Shown here piece after piece: positions 10,201 through 23,399 of a DNA stretch of 64,000 nt. The DNA comes from Nymphaea colorata. Lineage: Eukaryota; Streptophyta; Magnoliopsida; Nymphaeales; Nymphaeaceae. The position numbers and the translations under genes were made by a program. Under the pieces are notes generated by a model. That model was not told where the DNA came from. It was given only the letters and a program-made list of their open reading frames with translations, and did not search any database. The DNA lies in NCBI RefSeq assembly GCF_008831285.2, contig NC_045139.1, positions 25,402,412-25,466,411 on the forward strand, read 5' to 3'. Within the stretch, counting starts at the first letter, position 1; each line of letters starts with the position of its first letter.

Positions 10201-13143
10201 AACAAAAAGCACAATTATTTCTCAAGCTCAAATGGCATTCTTGATAATACACTATGAATTATACAGATGAACAGCACAAATCACCTGAGATAAAATTGGT
10301 ATTGAGGCACCAGGAAGCATTGCTGCAATTTGAGAGCAAGAAATGCAGAATGAGAATCTCCTTAGATGGTATACATACTGTAGAATCAATTCAAGAAAAT
10401 CATTGGGCTACAGACATTTCAGAAAGGATAATTACACTAAGAGACAAAACTACTCTTGCTCTGAAACCAGGGAAGGGAAAAAATTTAAGGAACAATGAGA
10501 TCTTTTTTAGGACCATTAAGCTGCATATAGAACCCTATAACAAGAAACTTATCATATAGAATAGTAGAAGACTCTATAGAAGCAGCTGTCGCTGTTATCT
10601 TGTTGAAACAATATATATCAGCTGTGGATGTTGTCAATTGATGAAGATCAGGTATCACCAAACTCATGGGACTGAGTTGGCATCACTCTTACTTTAACCT
10701 AGCCAAACTTCTTAAGGATTAAATACAAGCAAGCTAAGTGTCAGATACAGACAAACACTTACATGCAGATTTCAACACGATCCTGTCTGAAACATAGAGC
10801 CCAGTACTAGCCAAGAACCATGCAAAACTAGCAAAAGAACATGAAAAATGAAACCACAGTATTGTTGAACACAGAACAAACAAATTTACAGCAATGTAAT
10901 CCAATAACCATAGAGGAATGCATGCTTCCACCATTTTGATGACTTCTGAAGTTTTCGACAAACTCCAACAAGCTAAATTTGTGGATCCTATTCTAAGAGC
11001 TGCTTTATGGAACAGATTGCATGTTGATTAATAGACCACATTCACTCTATGAAAGAAGGTAGGATATTGCTTTATAAATTTAACAAAACCAAACCCATGA
11101 AAACATACATATCTTTAAGTCCCTGTAGTATTCACTGCATCAAGCAGCTATGTCTTATTTACAAGGATCATCTGATAAAAGACTAAAGTATTTGAGTGTA
11201 AAATTTAGTTTATTGAGATGAAAAAAACATCTGGAAAAACATAATCAAGAAATTAGACAGACAGAGAAAAGTCCGAAGGAGTAGAAAAATAAACAAGCAT
11301 ACCTCCTGCTGCCATTCCACAAACAGCACCAAGAGCCTCTAGAAGACCAACAGTAACAAACCGATGTTTGGGTAATGAAAGCATCTCCTCCGTAATGATA
11401 CCAGATTTGTGACGTAAGTAGAGAAAGGAGAAATATACTACCAGATACCTAGCAAAGAAAGTAAACAATTATATACTTAGATATCAAAGCACAATATGGA
11501 TATAGAATTCATTATGTACGAGGATTCTCCACATATATTTTATTCAAAAAGAAGGAAAACTGAAACAGAGGATAAATCACAAAGATAAGGCAGCTATTTT
11601 TATACCACATCATTAAACATTATCAAGAAACTGGACATGATCAAGATGTAAGGTGAACTCGTTTCCAGAAAAAATACATGAGCAGCAGCTTACCCGTCGA
11701 TGGCAAAAACGAATATATACCTTTACAAATCCGCAAGGGGCCGAATTTATGTTTTAGTACATCGATGAATAACCGCTAGAAAATCAATCTAATGAATGTC
11801 ACTGTACTCCATTAGGTACATAGTTTCTCTTTGTGTATACACATACAAATTTTGATGAAGAACAATAATTAGATATCTGTCATAATTGGACAATTTTATT
11901 CAGATATTCATCTATATGGCAGTGTAAAGCTATAATAGACCTAGAGTCACTAGGCAAAATAGCTTGAGCTTAGGTAATTGGATTGGCATTGCATCAAAGA
12001 TAACACAAAATGTCCTCAAGGAACAACGCAATAATCGTTATCACTTATTTCATTTATATGGATATGTTCGAACCAACATTTCCAAAAACTATTCTCTCCA
12101 TTTTTCTATTTGAATGTTGGCATAATTGTTTAACCAACGAGAGCTTTATAGAAGAACAAGCTTAGCCCAGAAGTGAAAAAGATATGCTCCATATGGCAAA
12201 CAAGCGATAGATAATTGTATAAGAGCTGAATTGTCCAACAAAAAATAAAAAACAAAACAAAACAGACAATGGAAATGAAGGAAAATTTTCACGAAGTGAA
12301 TGATTGGTATCGTCTTCTATTATCCGAACTCTGACCTTGACCTCCACCGAATAACAGGGGGAAAGCAAATACTACTGCAAAAGCATACCTGAACTCAATC
12401 AAAATCATCAACTGGACACAGCCAGAAGCATAACATGAGAGAAGTAGAACTAAAGCATTAAAATCGAAGCAAAGCGCAGCAAAAATTAAGCTTTGCTGAT
12501 GAAGGACATACGAGGATCACAACTTAAGCAAAGCCATGAATGAAATCGACCACGCTTGCAGAAGAATGATCAAAGTATCATGAACACAAGGGAAATGAAA
12601 CCAGAGTTCATTACACTAGGATTAAAGCAAAAGCTCCAGTAACAAAACCAGCGTTCCCTCTTCTCTCTTCCCAAGGAAATAAATAAATAAATAAACTTCT
12701 CTCCTCAGGACAATGGTCGGAGGCTCTTACCCGAACGTAGCGAGCTGCGCCAAGAAGAACGGGTAGTGCTTCAGAGGAACAAGGGCCAACTTGTAGAGTA
12801 CCCTGTTCCCCACGCCTAGAATCACCGTCATCACGGCCGCCACCACCACGTCCACCCTCCGCCGCTCCTTTTCCGCCTTCGGCTCCAAATCCAAGATTCG
12901 ACCCTCCGTCGAGCAGCAGCACGCCACTCGCCGGACCTCCTGGTAACCGATCCGACGTCCCCCGGCGACGACGATCCATCGCTGCGGCCGGTCATGCACA
13001 AGCGGCGGCTGAGAATGAAGAGCGGCCTTCGCAAAACCACTGCGGAGAAAGGAGGCGATGGCTGCGGGCCGTCGAAACGCCCGGCGTGTGGCCTGAATTT
13101 GGCCCGCCGGCGAGGACACTGGGCGGTCCAGAGCGACCGCCAT
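4788..13143 (-). CDS. CLT: CRT-like transporter (CLT family), plastid thiol/glutathione transporter
   Basis: Ten exons (high to low coordinate): 13143-12731, 11448-11303, 10322-10285, 10180-10065, 6183-6084, 6000-5965, 5817-5767, 5683-5560, 5170-5045, 4957-4788. All junctions are GT..AG and the phases close, giving 439 residues, about the length of Arabidopsis CLT1-3. The first ~90 residues are rich in Ser, Ala and Arg with few acidic residues, as in a plastid transit peptide; the chosen ATG is the one that opens it. The membrane part contains GVGNRVLYKLALVPLK, PFFLAQLATFG, GIITEEMLSLPK, SQSFLVWQLLLSTVFLGRRY, SGSGAGQSLKEAGFFWALMM, GCEGAPLLP and SVYIFTLPLPLLGVPSALP. These match the plant homologues of the Plasmodium chloroquine-resistance transporter, a drug/metabolite-transporter relative with ten helices. 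The known family exports thiols such as gamma-glutamylcysteine and glutathione from plastids to cytosol. Intron 4 (6184-10064, 3.9 kb) is swollen by repeats. No break is seen in the coding sequence. Confidence 0.93.
6534..6862. repeat. Microsatellites (AC)n(AT)n and (TAAA)n(TA)n in CLT intron 4
   Basis: There is an (AC)n run at about 6535-6550 followed by (AT)n to about 6580, and a (TAAA)n run at about 6811-6834 followed by (TA)n to about 6862. Confidence 0.85.
6630..6800. mobile_element. Small non-autonomous DNA element, family copy 1 (in CLT intron 4)
   Basis: This stretch begins GAATGGCTAAC and ends TTTTTTAGCCATCAAGCAAC, with an interior rich in ACCATAAACCATC words. The same words occur at 7262-7390 and at 62751-62938, where complementary ends (GGATGACTAAAAAT and ATTTTTAGCCATTC) suggest short terminal inverted repeats. 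The superfamily is not determined. Confidence 0.45.
7202..7257. repeat. Microsatellite (CT)n then (GT)n
   Basis: A (CT)n run of about 14 bases, a short ATATAT bridge and about 32 bases of (GT)n lie in CLT intron 4. Confidence 0.85.
7262..7390. mobile_element. Small non-autonomous DNA element, family copy 2 (in CLT intron 4)
   Basis: It starts CTGCCGGATGGCTAAAAATT and contains CACCATAAACCATC, shared with the copies at 6630-6800 and 62751-62938. The right end is not clear, so it looks truncated. Confidence 0.45.
8450..8476. repeat. (GTCAC)n pentanucleotide run with ACGT cores
   Basis: The pentamer GTCAC is repeated about four times at 8456-8475, preceded by CACGTCAT, so several ACGT cores stand five bases apart. 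ACGT is the core bound by plant bZIP factors. The run lies inside CLT intron 4, so any regulatory role is inference only. Confidence 0.6.
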
Positions 13144-13213
13144 CCTCCGCTCCTGACCGGCTGCCCACAGTCAGCGGAGAAAAGAAGCCGATACTTCTCA
13201 GGTGGCGGAGAAG

Positions 13214-13219
13214 CACGTG
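13214..13219. promoter_or_regulatory. G-box (CACGTG) upstream of the CLT start
   Basis: A perfect palindromic CACGTG followed by GC stands about 71 bases 5' of the CLT ATG on the minus strand. G-boxes are bound by plant bZIP and bHLH factors. It could lie in the core promoter or in the 5' UTR, since the transcription start cannot be read here. Confidence 0.35.
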
Positions 13220-13259
13220 GCACCAAAAAAGGAGCCAGTGTCCACTCAGGACGTTAATA

Positions 13260-13569
13260 TTTTTACTTTCTATAAATTTCCACGCTTTTGGGATTCAAAT
13301 TTTAGTAGCGAAATGATTCAGGTCCCAACGGTCGGGTTTCGAACCATTTTCCACGCAGCTTCGACCGATTTTATCGCTATGAACCGAACCGGCATCAATT
13401 CCCCCACAAATGATTGTAAGCTGTAAGGTATCGAAAACTTCATTATTTTCTCAACAGATAGCTCCAATGAATACATCCGGATGAGCGCACAGATGGAGCC
13501 ACCTGATTGATATTATCAAGCGGCTGTTAGTTGACAGAATCTCTACTTTTCATGTCACACTCACACTCA

Positions 13570-13607
<38 letters not shown>

Positions 13608-13816
13608 TAAAAGGATAAAAAACTATCTGCAACCTTTAATTTTTTTTTTAAGGTTAAGAAAAAAAATAAGAAAAAAAAGGCTATGAGCCATTTTTGTCAT
13701 TAAGTATTATTTCACACCTTTTATTTATTGTTTTTCTCTCAACCACCGATTTAGAAAAGGAGAAAGATAAAGATTGTTCTTCATTTATTTATCATCTAAA
13801 TGTCTAGCACTTACAT

Positions 13817-13862
<46 letters not shown>

Positions 13863-16165
13863 TTTAATTTTTTGTTATACAATTATTTTAGATAAAAGAT
13901 AAACATCTTAATATATTTATAAAAAATATTTTGACATAAAACATGCTTTGGTTCAAGTTGTTTATGTGAAAAATGTGGATTTTTTTATTATCAAAGTGCT
14001 ATGCGAACAATTCTTAACTTCTTATTATAAAAACACTTATTAAAATCTAACAAATGATCTATGCTTTGCATAAACTCATTCGTAAATATCACATTATAAG
14101 GTTAGATTAAAACAAAAAACACTTTAAATATCAAAATTAGAGCGTCTAGTTTTTATCATCACCTAAGTGTTTGGTTTCTACCAATTTCCCTCTTTCTCTC
14201 TATAACCTCGAGGGTTAGGAGGGCTGAAATCTCCAAGATATCATGTCCCCCTCGAACTGAGCCAACTATTACTCTCACGAATCTTTATTACGATACGTTG
14301 TTGAAATTCACCATAGGCATGTATTAGTTAACAAGGAATAAGTTGTAAAGATGGTGAAGATTTGGCATGAAGTTGCAGCTCAGCTGAGAATTATTTTCTT
14401 AAAAAGGCAGATCTAAAAAGTGGTCTATCTTTAAAGAATTGGTGCTGCATATTTTGTCCACACGTTGCACATCACCTCAAGAGTTTTACGTTTCTTTAAA
14501 GATTTGACTGACTTTTTTCATATCACGCAACCTTATCTTGCTCTTGCTCTTGTCGTCTTTGGCTGCCTAATATTATTACATTTTATTGTTGAGTCATAAA
14601 TGAGCATAAACTTTGTTACGACTCTTTAAGGAGCAACCCCAAAAAAAAAGTCAAATTTTACCGCGTTTGCCCGCAACACGGATAACTTATCCGGAAAATG
14701 GTACTGTTGTGACGCCAGACCTGAACCTGTTTCTGGAGTGTACGTCTTGGACTCCCAACCGGGACGAACCCCAATGATGCGTCCCGTTCGCCGATTCCGG
14801 TCAGCACCTGACGGCCGCTTTGAAATGATTTCAATTCCGGTCAGCACGTATGTATATATCTGTCCCAGACGGCCACTTGAAATGATTTCAACGTCAGATA
14901 ATAAAAACCAACAGTTCATTATTATATTCAAATAGTTGCTCATACCAACCTGGCGGGTCAATCAGATCAGATGTCGAGCTTCCTATCAGTTAATATGTGC
15001 TTAAAAAATGCTAAATCAAAACTCACCCAGTTCACACAAACACATACAGTTGCGATTAATGTAAACTTAGTAGTAGATATAAAAAACCATCTTAATCATT
15101 AAACCTTTTTTTATATTAAAAGAAAAATAAAAAGAAAAAAGTGGTAGGTCATAAAAAAATTAGAGGCAGAGAACCTGTCTCGTACCAATTTATATATAAC
15201 CCCATCTAGTGTGAGGTCAAGAATCTATCTACATTATTATATACATGTTGCATGTGTGACTTGCACTAAGAAACGCCAATTAGATGACTACCCGCATGAC
15301 GCCATCTTCTTTAGTCCCAGTGGCCCTCAAATGAAAGTGAAAAAGCGAGTCATCTCACATTTTTGAGAACTTTTAGATTTCATCAGTATCGGTTTCCAAA
15401 CCTGTATCGGTTCGCTCATTAATGTAGTAAGGTTGTCTTTTTAAGCATGATTAATGAATATCTTAAAATATATTATGTAAGCGTGTCTTCCAATGTCTGT
15501 TTTGGGGGCAGACACTACACTATGGAGACCGAGAATGACAGAACCGATTCGTCTTCCAAGGGAAAGGACAAAACGAAGGGATCGAGTCGATGCCCTCGGT
15601 GCTGGATTGCATCATGTTGATTTAGAAAATCATGGTTACAGTTCTTCCGGCGAACAAATATTTGGCAGATCTTTCCTCTTCTAATACAATAGTGATTAAA
15701 TATTTATTTAGTAAAGAGTAATCAGTCCAAGAATCTAAGATTTTTGTATTTCTTTAATACAAGCTCAACTTTTGCTTACAATCGCCAAGTTGGAGATCGT
15801 CTTTTTCTTTTCTTTTACTCTTCAACACAAGTCGACGTCCGAGGTGAGGCACTTCGTCCAAGATATGTTTAGGTGGATTTTAGGAATATGGGGTACCTCT
15901 AGATAATTTTTTGTCAAAAAGCTTGTGTTGCTTTTGCTTGACAAGTTGATGGAGATTGCCTTTCCGGCTAAATTCCCACTACTGGTGACACTTTATGCTC
16001 TCATTTTGTTTTGCTGTAGCACTTTATCTCTGCTATGGAAAGTATCGCAGTAGACCATTTATTATCACTAAAAACAATTGGCGGTACTGGCTTAGTTTTT
16101 CTTTCCTTTTTTTTTTCCAAGTCCCCAAAACTACTTTTTGGCCTTAATTCATTAGTTAGTTTAAA
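13260..16165. other. Intergenic region without a supported gene
   Basis: AT-rich DNA upstream of CLT. It contains (TA)n at about 13574-13606 and 13820-13860. Near 14790-14905 a unit with GACGGCC-CTTGAAATGATTTCAA is duplicated, about 70 bases apart. Open frames here are short and match no family I know. Confidence 0.5.
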
Positions 16166-16580
16166 TAAGGATGTCAAAATTTCTGATTTGGATCGGATAT
16201 TTGATCAAACTATTCTAAAAATACAAGATATGGAAAAAAAAATTATATCCGATTAAGAAATTGGATTAGAGTCAGATGTAAGAAATGACATCTAATCAGA
16301 GTCAGATATACTTTTAAACAAATATCTTAATATATCTCATGCTCTTACATGTTGAAAATTAGCTAAATTCAGTTCAAAATTTAGATTCGGATTTAGATAT
16401 GAATGTAAAAATCAGATTCAGATAGGATTCAGATTGTGAAATCGGATTTCAAATTCAGATTCAGATTACTTTTTTTTGTTCGTATGCGAATCTGAATTCG
16501 AATTTGAATACATGAATATCCAAAAAAACTGATATAGTTAAGTGTGTATCAGATTCAGGCATGATCTGTTGACATCCCTA
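16166..16580. mobile_element. hAT-like non-autonomous element, 415 bp
   Basis: The ends are imperfect inverted repeats: TAAGGATGTCAA on the left and, on the other strand, TAGGGATGTCAAC on the right. The interior is made of degenerate GGATTCAGATT and GGATATTTG words on both strands, a pattern seen in small plant hAT-like elements. An 8-base target duplication is not perfect (AGTTTAAA against AATTCAAC). A relative lies near 39865-40092. Confidence 0.55.
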
Positions 16581-17839
16581 AATTCAACTTGGTGTGGCTA
16601 GTAGGTGCCCATTAGAAGAAGGTATTGAAATTGTTCCATAGTTGCAGTCTGTTAGTAATCTCTGATTATCGGCAAACTAAGAAGCACCAACCACCTCTTC
16701 ATGAAAATGGTCACCTTTTTCCCCATTCAAGCAAAAATTATTGGAGGCTAGTGCAGGCCCCTTTTGAACCTTAACAAATACAATACCTCCCCTTCATGTG
16801 AACTATAACTTATTTGAGGTGAAGAGGCAGAAACCTACATAGTAGCGCATACCACCACTGACACCTACTATTGCTTACCCTGCAGATGTTCACCCTTAAA
16901 TCCAACTCCCTAATCTAAATCTTGCTAGATTCAAATTTTCTAAATTGGCCGACCTTTAAGCTCATTTTAATGACTTACTGCCTCTAGGGTTCTTATACCG
17001 TCATCCAAAAATGAAAAAAAAAAAAAGAAACTAGTGATATGTGACACGATGAGGACTCACAGCTAATTCCAAAGTTATGTTTTGAATTCCGAAACTACAC
17101 AACATAGAAATGGAGGACCCTGCATGAAAGGCTCACAGCTAATGCTGCCAGAGAATCAAAACCTAAGCTATGCAATTGCCACAGTTGGTGAGCCCAATCA
17201 AGGGTATGTAGATGGTGAAGTCCACATCAATGTGAAGAGTAATTTTGCAGAAATCAAGCTATGTAAATGGCTTTGACAAGAAAGCATATGATGTTTTCGC
17301 AGATAAAATAGATGGGTACTTAATCTACAAATACTATATAAATGTGGTGGTCAATTCCCTGCATTTGGTTGAGAATGAAATTTCTTCTTCGGAACATTTT
17401 GGGCCTTGTATATAATACTACCAATAGGAATTCTATCGGGTTAATGGTTGACATCATTGAGTGGTAGAAGCTCCAATTAGAGACCACACATTGATATAAA
17501 GCTTCACATCTAGATGGGACTGCAAAAATTATCACGGGGAGATCAGACTGTGTGACTTGTAATTCCATAAACATGAACATATAATGGGCTGAACTAAAAG
17601 TTACATTATAGAGAAGGCAACACCACTTTTATGACTGTTTGTGTCTACCTACACCTTAATTCTTTAATTAAGAGGCAAGAGGTCAAAGTCTTGGATGATG
17701 TTACCGACCAGCGCAGAGACTACCAATGCTCATGGATGTTCTCAGCTCCCTCTGAAATATGTTAATAAGATTGGCTGCCCCTAAAATATGAAAGTTAGCG
17801 ATGCCTTCAATGACTTCCTATCCTCTAGAAACATCATTG
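16581..17839. other. Intergenic region, no supported gene
   Basis: No recognisable reading frame or RNA gene. It may include a decayed 5' part of the LINE that follows, but no motif supports that. Confidence 0.4.
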
Positions 17840-19165
17840 TGGTAGATGATGAACGCTACTCATTTAGTTGGTCTAACAACATGTGAGATCTAATAATTTC
17901 CAATGCCACTTGGATCGGGCATTATGAATAAGCAGTGTGTTTTTTTACCTAGCTCCAAATTTACCTCTAACTGCTCCCTAGAGGCACATCTTTACCAAAA
18001 TGGGTTACTATATTTTATTATAAAGACAAACAAAATGAGAGTGGGGAGAGGGATGTTTAAGTGTTTATTTATTGAGCATTAATGAAGATGCAGGGATATT
18101 ATTTGGGAGGTTTGGGTCAAGCTTACAACTAAATGCAAAATGACATGTCTCCAAAAACTTGAATCCACCCATGCATGTCTGGCCAATTAGAACTCAACAG
18201 ATCTTGGTTATACTCCATCTCACATTCAAGGCCACATGAATAGTTCATAGAGAATCCAACTTAATGTAAATAAAGTTAGGCACGATGCTACATCTTTGAA
18301 ATGGTTTCTTCATAGAGTACTCTGAGAATGATGAGTTTAATAGTGTGAGTTTAGATAGAAATTGGGATAATCTTTCTCTTACATAGAAGGGAAACCACAA
18401 GCTACTAGCACTTCTATATGAGGAAATTTGTCATGTAATGTTTAGCTCAACTTAAAATAGAGCTCTCAGGCTAAATGGATTCATAGTGGGCATGAAATAT
18501 TTTAGACATACACAAGATCGTTTCCAAAATCACAGTAGAAAATGTGAACATTAACATAGCTAAGATCATGTACAAATAGAGGTTAATTTCTCCAATCTCA
18601 AGTAATCCAAGATCAGATCTCGTTAGCCTGCAAGTAGGACAATAGTTTTGAAGTGACACAGTGAATCTTCCTCCATTCCTATAGAAGTAGACCTATGCAA
18701 AGCTTACAGCAAGGTTAGATAACATTTTTTTGAGGGAAGTATTTTTCCAATTGGGCTTTAATCATGAACATATAAGAAACTTTTCCATTTGTGTTTCTAC
18801 AACTTTATTGTTGTGATCAATAAGTGTGAAAGAGACTTTTTGACAAGAATCATGAATTAAAGTGGGATGGCACTATTTCACCCCTCCTTTTCTTGGAAGT
18901 GGTGGACATGTTATCTAGGAGGCTGAAAGTTGAGGTGAAGAACAAAGTCATTTCCATCCCTATGTTTTTTAGGTATGATGTTTTATCTCCTAATACTTTT
19001 TTCTTGTAGTCGACACTATCATGGCCTACACAACTACAAAGACAGTGGCCAATCGACTAAAGTGTATCATTGAGGAATTTAAATAGAAAGGCATGAAAAT
19101 AAATCTCAACAAGTTGATTTCCTTTAGGATGCAAATGGATAGTAAGAGAAGATATTTAGCTGTTT
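17840..19165 (+). pseudogene. Plant LINE (L1-type) ORF2 fragment, copy 1
   Basis: Broken frames read VDDERYSFSWSNNM near 17848, like the R.FTWSN close of the LINE endonuclease domain. Near 19010-19115 they read TIMAYTTTKTVANRLKCIIE and then KGMKINLNK, like the reverse-transcriptase segment DDTI......V..LK.IL.EFE...GLKIN..KS. The YADD region has lost its acidic residues and many stops occur, so it is inactive. The stretch from about 17885 to 19040 is repeated at 29285-30450 in the same orientation. Confidence 0.6.
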
Positions 19166-19639
19166 GATCAAGGTTGGCTAGTGGAAAGCTAAGAATTTTT
19201 AGCTAAGGGGCACTAATATTTTAACTTTCAAGTTTAAGGTGCATTTGTATAAAAATATATAAAAGTTGATAAGGTATCAATATGTAAATAAGGTAATCTA
19301 TATGGGCTAGTGCAAGAAATGACCCATAAATGCCCACGCATACCTCCACTACAGGTTGGCACTCTACCTCTTAACTATTTTAGAGTCCCTCTCTTTGAGG
19401 GCAAGTTTCGTGACTTGGAAATATATTGTAGATGAGGGAAAAAATTTTAATCTTTTAAATTCAATCCATGTTTATCAAACAAAATAAACAAAGAATCAAA
19501 AAAATTATTGGTTGGCCCAAGTTGTTTTCGAAAATTTTGTCTTACCCCTCAAGGTAGGACGAGAAACGATGGACGAAAAAAATGTGCGTTAGGGCTGAAG
19601 AGAGAGAAAAACAGCATCATTTTCTCCTGCAAATGAGAA

Positions 19640-19742
19640 ATACTTCACTGCAGCCACAAGGGTCACCTGATGTCAACAACGACAATTAGATGTTTTTAAA
19701 AGCTACTGACACCATTCTCCAGCTTCTATCAAGGTCATCTCG

Positions 19743-19795
<53 letters not shown>

Positions 19796-20131
19796 TCTTA
19801 TGGTGTTCTTCATCCCCAAGCAGTTGCATTCCCATCTTGTCCACCTTCAATGTCGACTTTGTTTTGGAGAAAATTCTTGACGCCAAGCAACCAACTTCAC
19901 TTCTCATAACCACGTAGCCAACTTCACCCACATCCCCATGGATCTTCTTCTTCTTCTTTGATTCAAGTGTTTGCGTCTTTATATTTCATATAGGGTTTAT
20001 TGCAAACTCGAAATTCTTGAACACAGCCTCATTGCAGCTGTAGGAGTTTCCAGATGTTGACGGTGACAATCAAACATTTTTTGGTGCCATTGGCACTGTT
20101 TTCTGGCTTTCATGAAGGTCATATCACTCCT

Positions 20132-20166
<35 letters not shown>

Positions 20167-20370
20167 TGGTGTTCCATGTCCCCAAGCAGCTATCTTCTTA
20201 TCTCGTCTGCCTTCAACGCCACCTCGGAGAAAATTCTCCTCGCCATGCAACCAACTTCATCTCGTCCCCAAGTATCCACCTTTACCAATGTCCTCTTGTT
20301 TTTCTTCTTCTTCTTCTTCAATTCAGATGTTTCATTTGCCCATTTCGATTGTTCGTTCGGGAACTTAAAT
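19640..20370. repeat. Diverged tandem duplication with (GT)n and (CA)n tracts
   Basis: Two units in the same orientation, about 19650-19960 and 20030-20340, share words such as ATGTC/GTTGAC, CCAAGCAG, TCTTCTTCTTC and GAGAAAATTCT, roughly 370 bases apart. The first carries (GT)n(TA)n at about 19744-19795, the second (CT)n(CA)n at about 20132-20166. The many small open frames here come from these repeats, and no gene is supported. Confidence 0.6.
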
Positions 20371-21167
20371 TTGTACCTTTTGATAATTGATTTAGGATTT
20401 CTTTTTGTCTCTTTAATATCAATTTTGGCTTATGCCTTGTTGGGTTCAGCTTTGTATTTTTCTCTCATTTTATATTGCTTATTTTAGTTGATGTCTTCTT
20501 TGATTCGAGAGATGATTGTAAGTTCAATTGCAAGTTTGGGATGAATTCGTGACAAATTGTTGATGGAATGGATTTGGACTTGTGGTTTACATAATAAAAA
20601 ATTTACAAAGAAAAAAAAAATAGCATTGACAGCTATTTCCATCAATTTCATCCCATGCTATCAAACTAGTAACATTGTTTCTAGGAACCTTTAGTCAATT
20701 CCATCACACACTCAACAAAAATGAGATGGGTAGCAAATTTTCTATTCCATTTTTTCTAGAAACATCTTTCCGAAAACCTTTTTCCATTTCAAGATTTTCA
20801 AACTATCAAACTATACTTGAAGGAGATTTGACAAAGGAGAACTACCATGACCGAATAGAGATCATGTCCAAGAGGCTTAGCTCCTAGAAGCATAAGACCT
20901 TGCCTTGTAGAAGATGACTTTGCCTCATTTTGCAGTCTGATTTCAAGTTTTTAACATTCTGATATGGCCTTCAAGATTCCCAACTCCGTCCTAATATGAT
21001 CTTTTCAAGATCAAGTCTAGGTTCTTGCAGGAAGGCATGGATGACTTTAGATGACCTCACTAATGAATTGAAAAGTCTTCTTCCATCTTACTATGGAATG
21101 CAGCATTGATATCAATAATCTTACTGCATTAAGCAAGTCCCACATGATTTACTTCATCATAAGGACT

Positions 21168-21170
<3 letters not shown>
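20370..21170. other. Intergenic region, no supported gene
   Basis: No family match in any frame and no RNA gene seen. Confidence 0.4.

Positions 21171-21171
<1 letters not shown>

Positions 21172-21207
<36 letters not shown>
21172..21207. repeat. (TA)n microsatellite
   Basis: A pure TA run of about 36 bases. Confidence 0.9.
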
Positions 21208-21211
<4 letters not shown>

Positions 21212-21465
21212 AGTTATCATACTCTTAACTAGTAGACCCATATGGAATCACATTTTGACCATCTATTTTTTCAAGATGGATGATAGAGAGAAAAATGTAG
21301 AGAAAGAAGAGTTAAGGTATTTTAGACATCTAACATCAGTTAACAACTCTTTTTCCTTATATTGCTCTTGACCATCCATCTTAGGAAAGACAAACGACCA
21401 AGATATATTCCTTATGAGTTTAGCAAAGGGTTTGATACCTACTTACCTGCCTATATATGTACAAG

Positions 21466-21830
<365 letters not shown>

Positions 21831-23180
21831 ACTTCGTTTGTTTTCTCATTTGATCTTGATGCATTAAAGAACCTCTTGATAGTGTTTTATATGCAAATGC
21901 CTGTATGGAAAGGACTGACTTCCAATTCTATCTATAGGTACACTACAATTGAGATTTGTATTTACAAACCAAGCTTTATGGAAGCTACATACTAAAAAAG
22001 GAAGCTATTAAAACAATTGATAACTACAAATGACAAGCATGTACATAACATTTTCTTTCGAGCAACCAAATAAAATAAAGCTTAATACTATACATATAGA
22101 AAGGAGAAAGTTCCATATTTTTAATATCGTTCCATGTTTGAAGGAAGAATATTTTTCATTTCTCCATCCCTAGCAAAGACCATCATGGAAGAATAAGTTC
22201 TCATATATAATGTTTTTTATAGATGAAAAACTACACTTTGTTGTGGAAGTTGCATATCAATAGTATATGGTTGATAGATTCTTCACTGTTTGATGAAAAT
22301 TACCAATCGATCAAGAAACCTAACTTGAATTAGTATATGATCTTCCCATGATAAATATATGAATAATTTGGCACTCATGAGGGCATCATTGTGGTAAATA
22401 ATGGTAGTTCTTGTTTATCCATGCATGGATGATTTCATGAAGATTTGCTTTCTCTATAATTTAGACTTCTCTATTCCCCCCATAAGACAGTATCTATAGT
22501 AGATTTGAATATATAGTGGATCCAAGTGGAGAATATCTTTAAACTGTATATTCCCAAAATCTACCCCATGAGAGAAAGTACACTATGATCCCCCATCTCC
22601 ATGGTTCAATACAAAACCAAGGCATGTTATCAATTACACATGAGTCAGTAGATGTTATTACTAACCACCTTCCATCCCTAAAAGCACGGCCTTTTAGGAC
22701 TAAGAGTGCTTTAGAGAACTTCCAACCATCCATAGACTCGGGTGTGTGTGTGTGTATAACTCTTTGATCTTAATGACTAGTTGTTCATTCTTTTAAAAAA
22801 AATGCCTGAGAGAAGCAACAACATCCCCCTAACAAGCACCACTTACCATTGGACTGTTGATTCAATTTTTTCATTTTCAAGATTGGACTGCCAAGAGTTG
22901 GCATGCCCCCTATGCCAGATGCCTATAGCAAGGAAGCACACTTCATAAATAAGGCATTGAATTAATTTAAGATAGCACAATTTATTTTTCCATAATTGAA
23001 TATATTGACGACATATGTACAAAAAAAGTTATGAGAAGAAAGGAATTATATTAGTCATGTACATGGACAGATGTATTGAGAACCATACAATTGTTCACTT
23101 TATTCTTTGATTCAAACTTTTGTTTATGGTATTAAATCATTGATTTTTTTTTTTGTTTATACATTTGTTACAATGTCACT
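21831..23180. other. Intergenic region, no supported gene
   Basis: AT-rich, with a short (GT)n at about 22741-22756. No recognised frame. Confidence 0.4.
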
Positions 23181-23182
23181 CC

Positions 23183-23318
23183 AAACATTTGATATTAACT
23201 TAAAATATACATATTTTGCTATTCCAAACATAACAAACTTTGTTTTGTTACTCCAAGTGTTTGAAATTATCTTAAAATATACATATTTTGCTATTCCGAA
23301 CATAAAAAACTTTGTTTC
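23183..23318. repeat. Tandem repeat of about 80 bases, two copies
   Basis: The segment TTAAAATATACATATTTTGC with the following CTATTCC-AACATAA-AAACTTTG is repeated about 78 bases later with few changes. Confidence 0.7.
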
Positions 23319-23399
23319 CACCAAATTGACTCCTTAGAATTAATTATATGCTATGGCACTCTCAAATTTTAGGTTCCATCAAAGGTCAACTTGGAAGAT

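Noticed and set aside
12611-13316. Several overlapping long frames around the first CLT exon on both strands
   Set aside because: They are GC-rich shadow frames; only the frame starting at 13143 continues in phase into the conserved exon chain.
14626-14961. 111-codon minus-strand frame
   Set aside because: It covers a local duplication and matches no family; no splice or promoter context.
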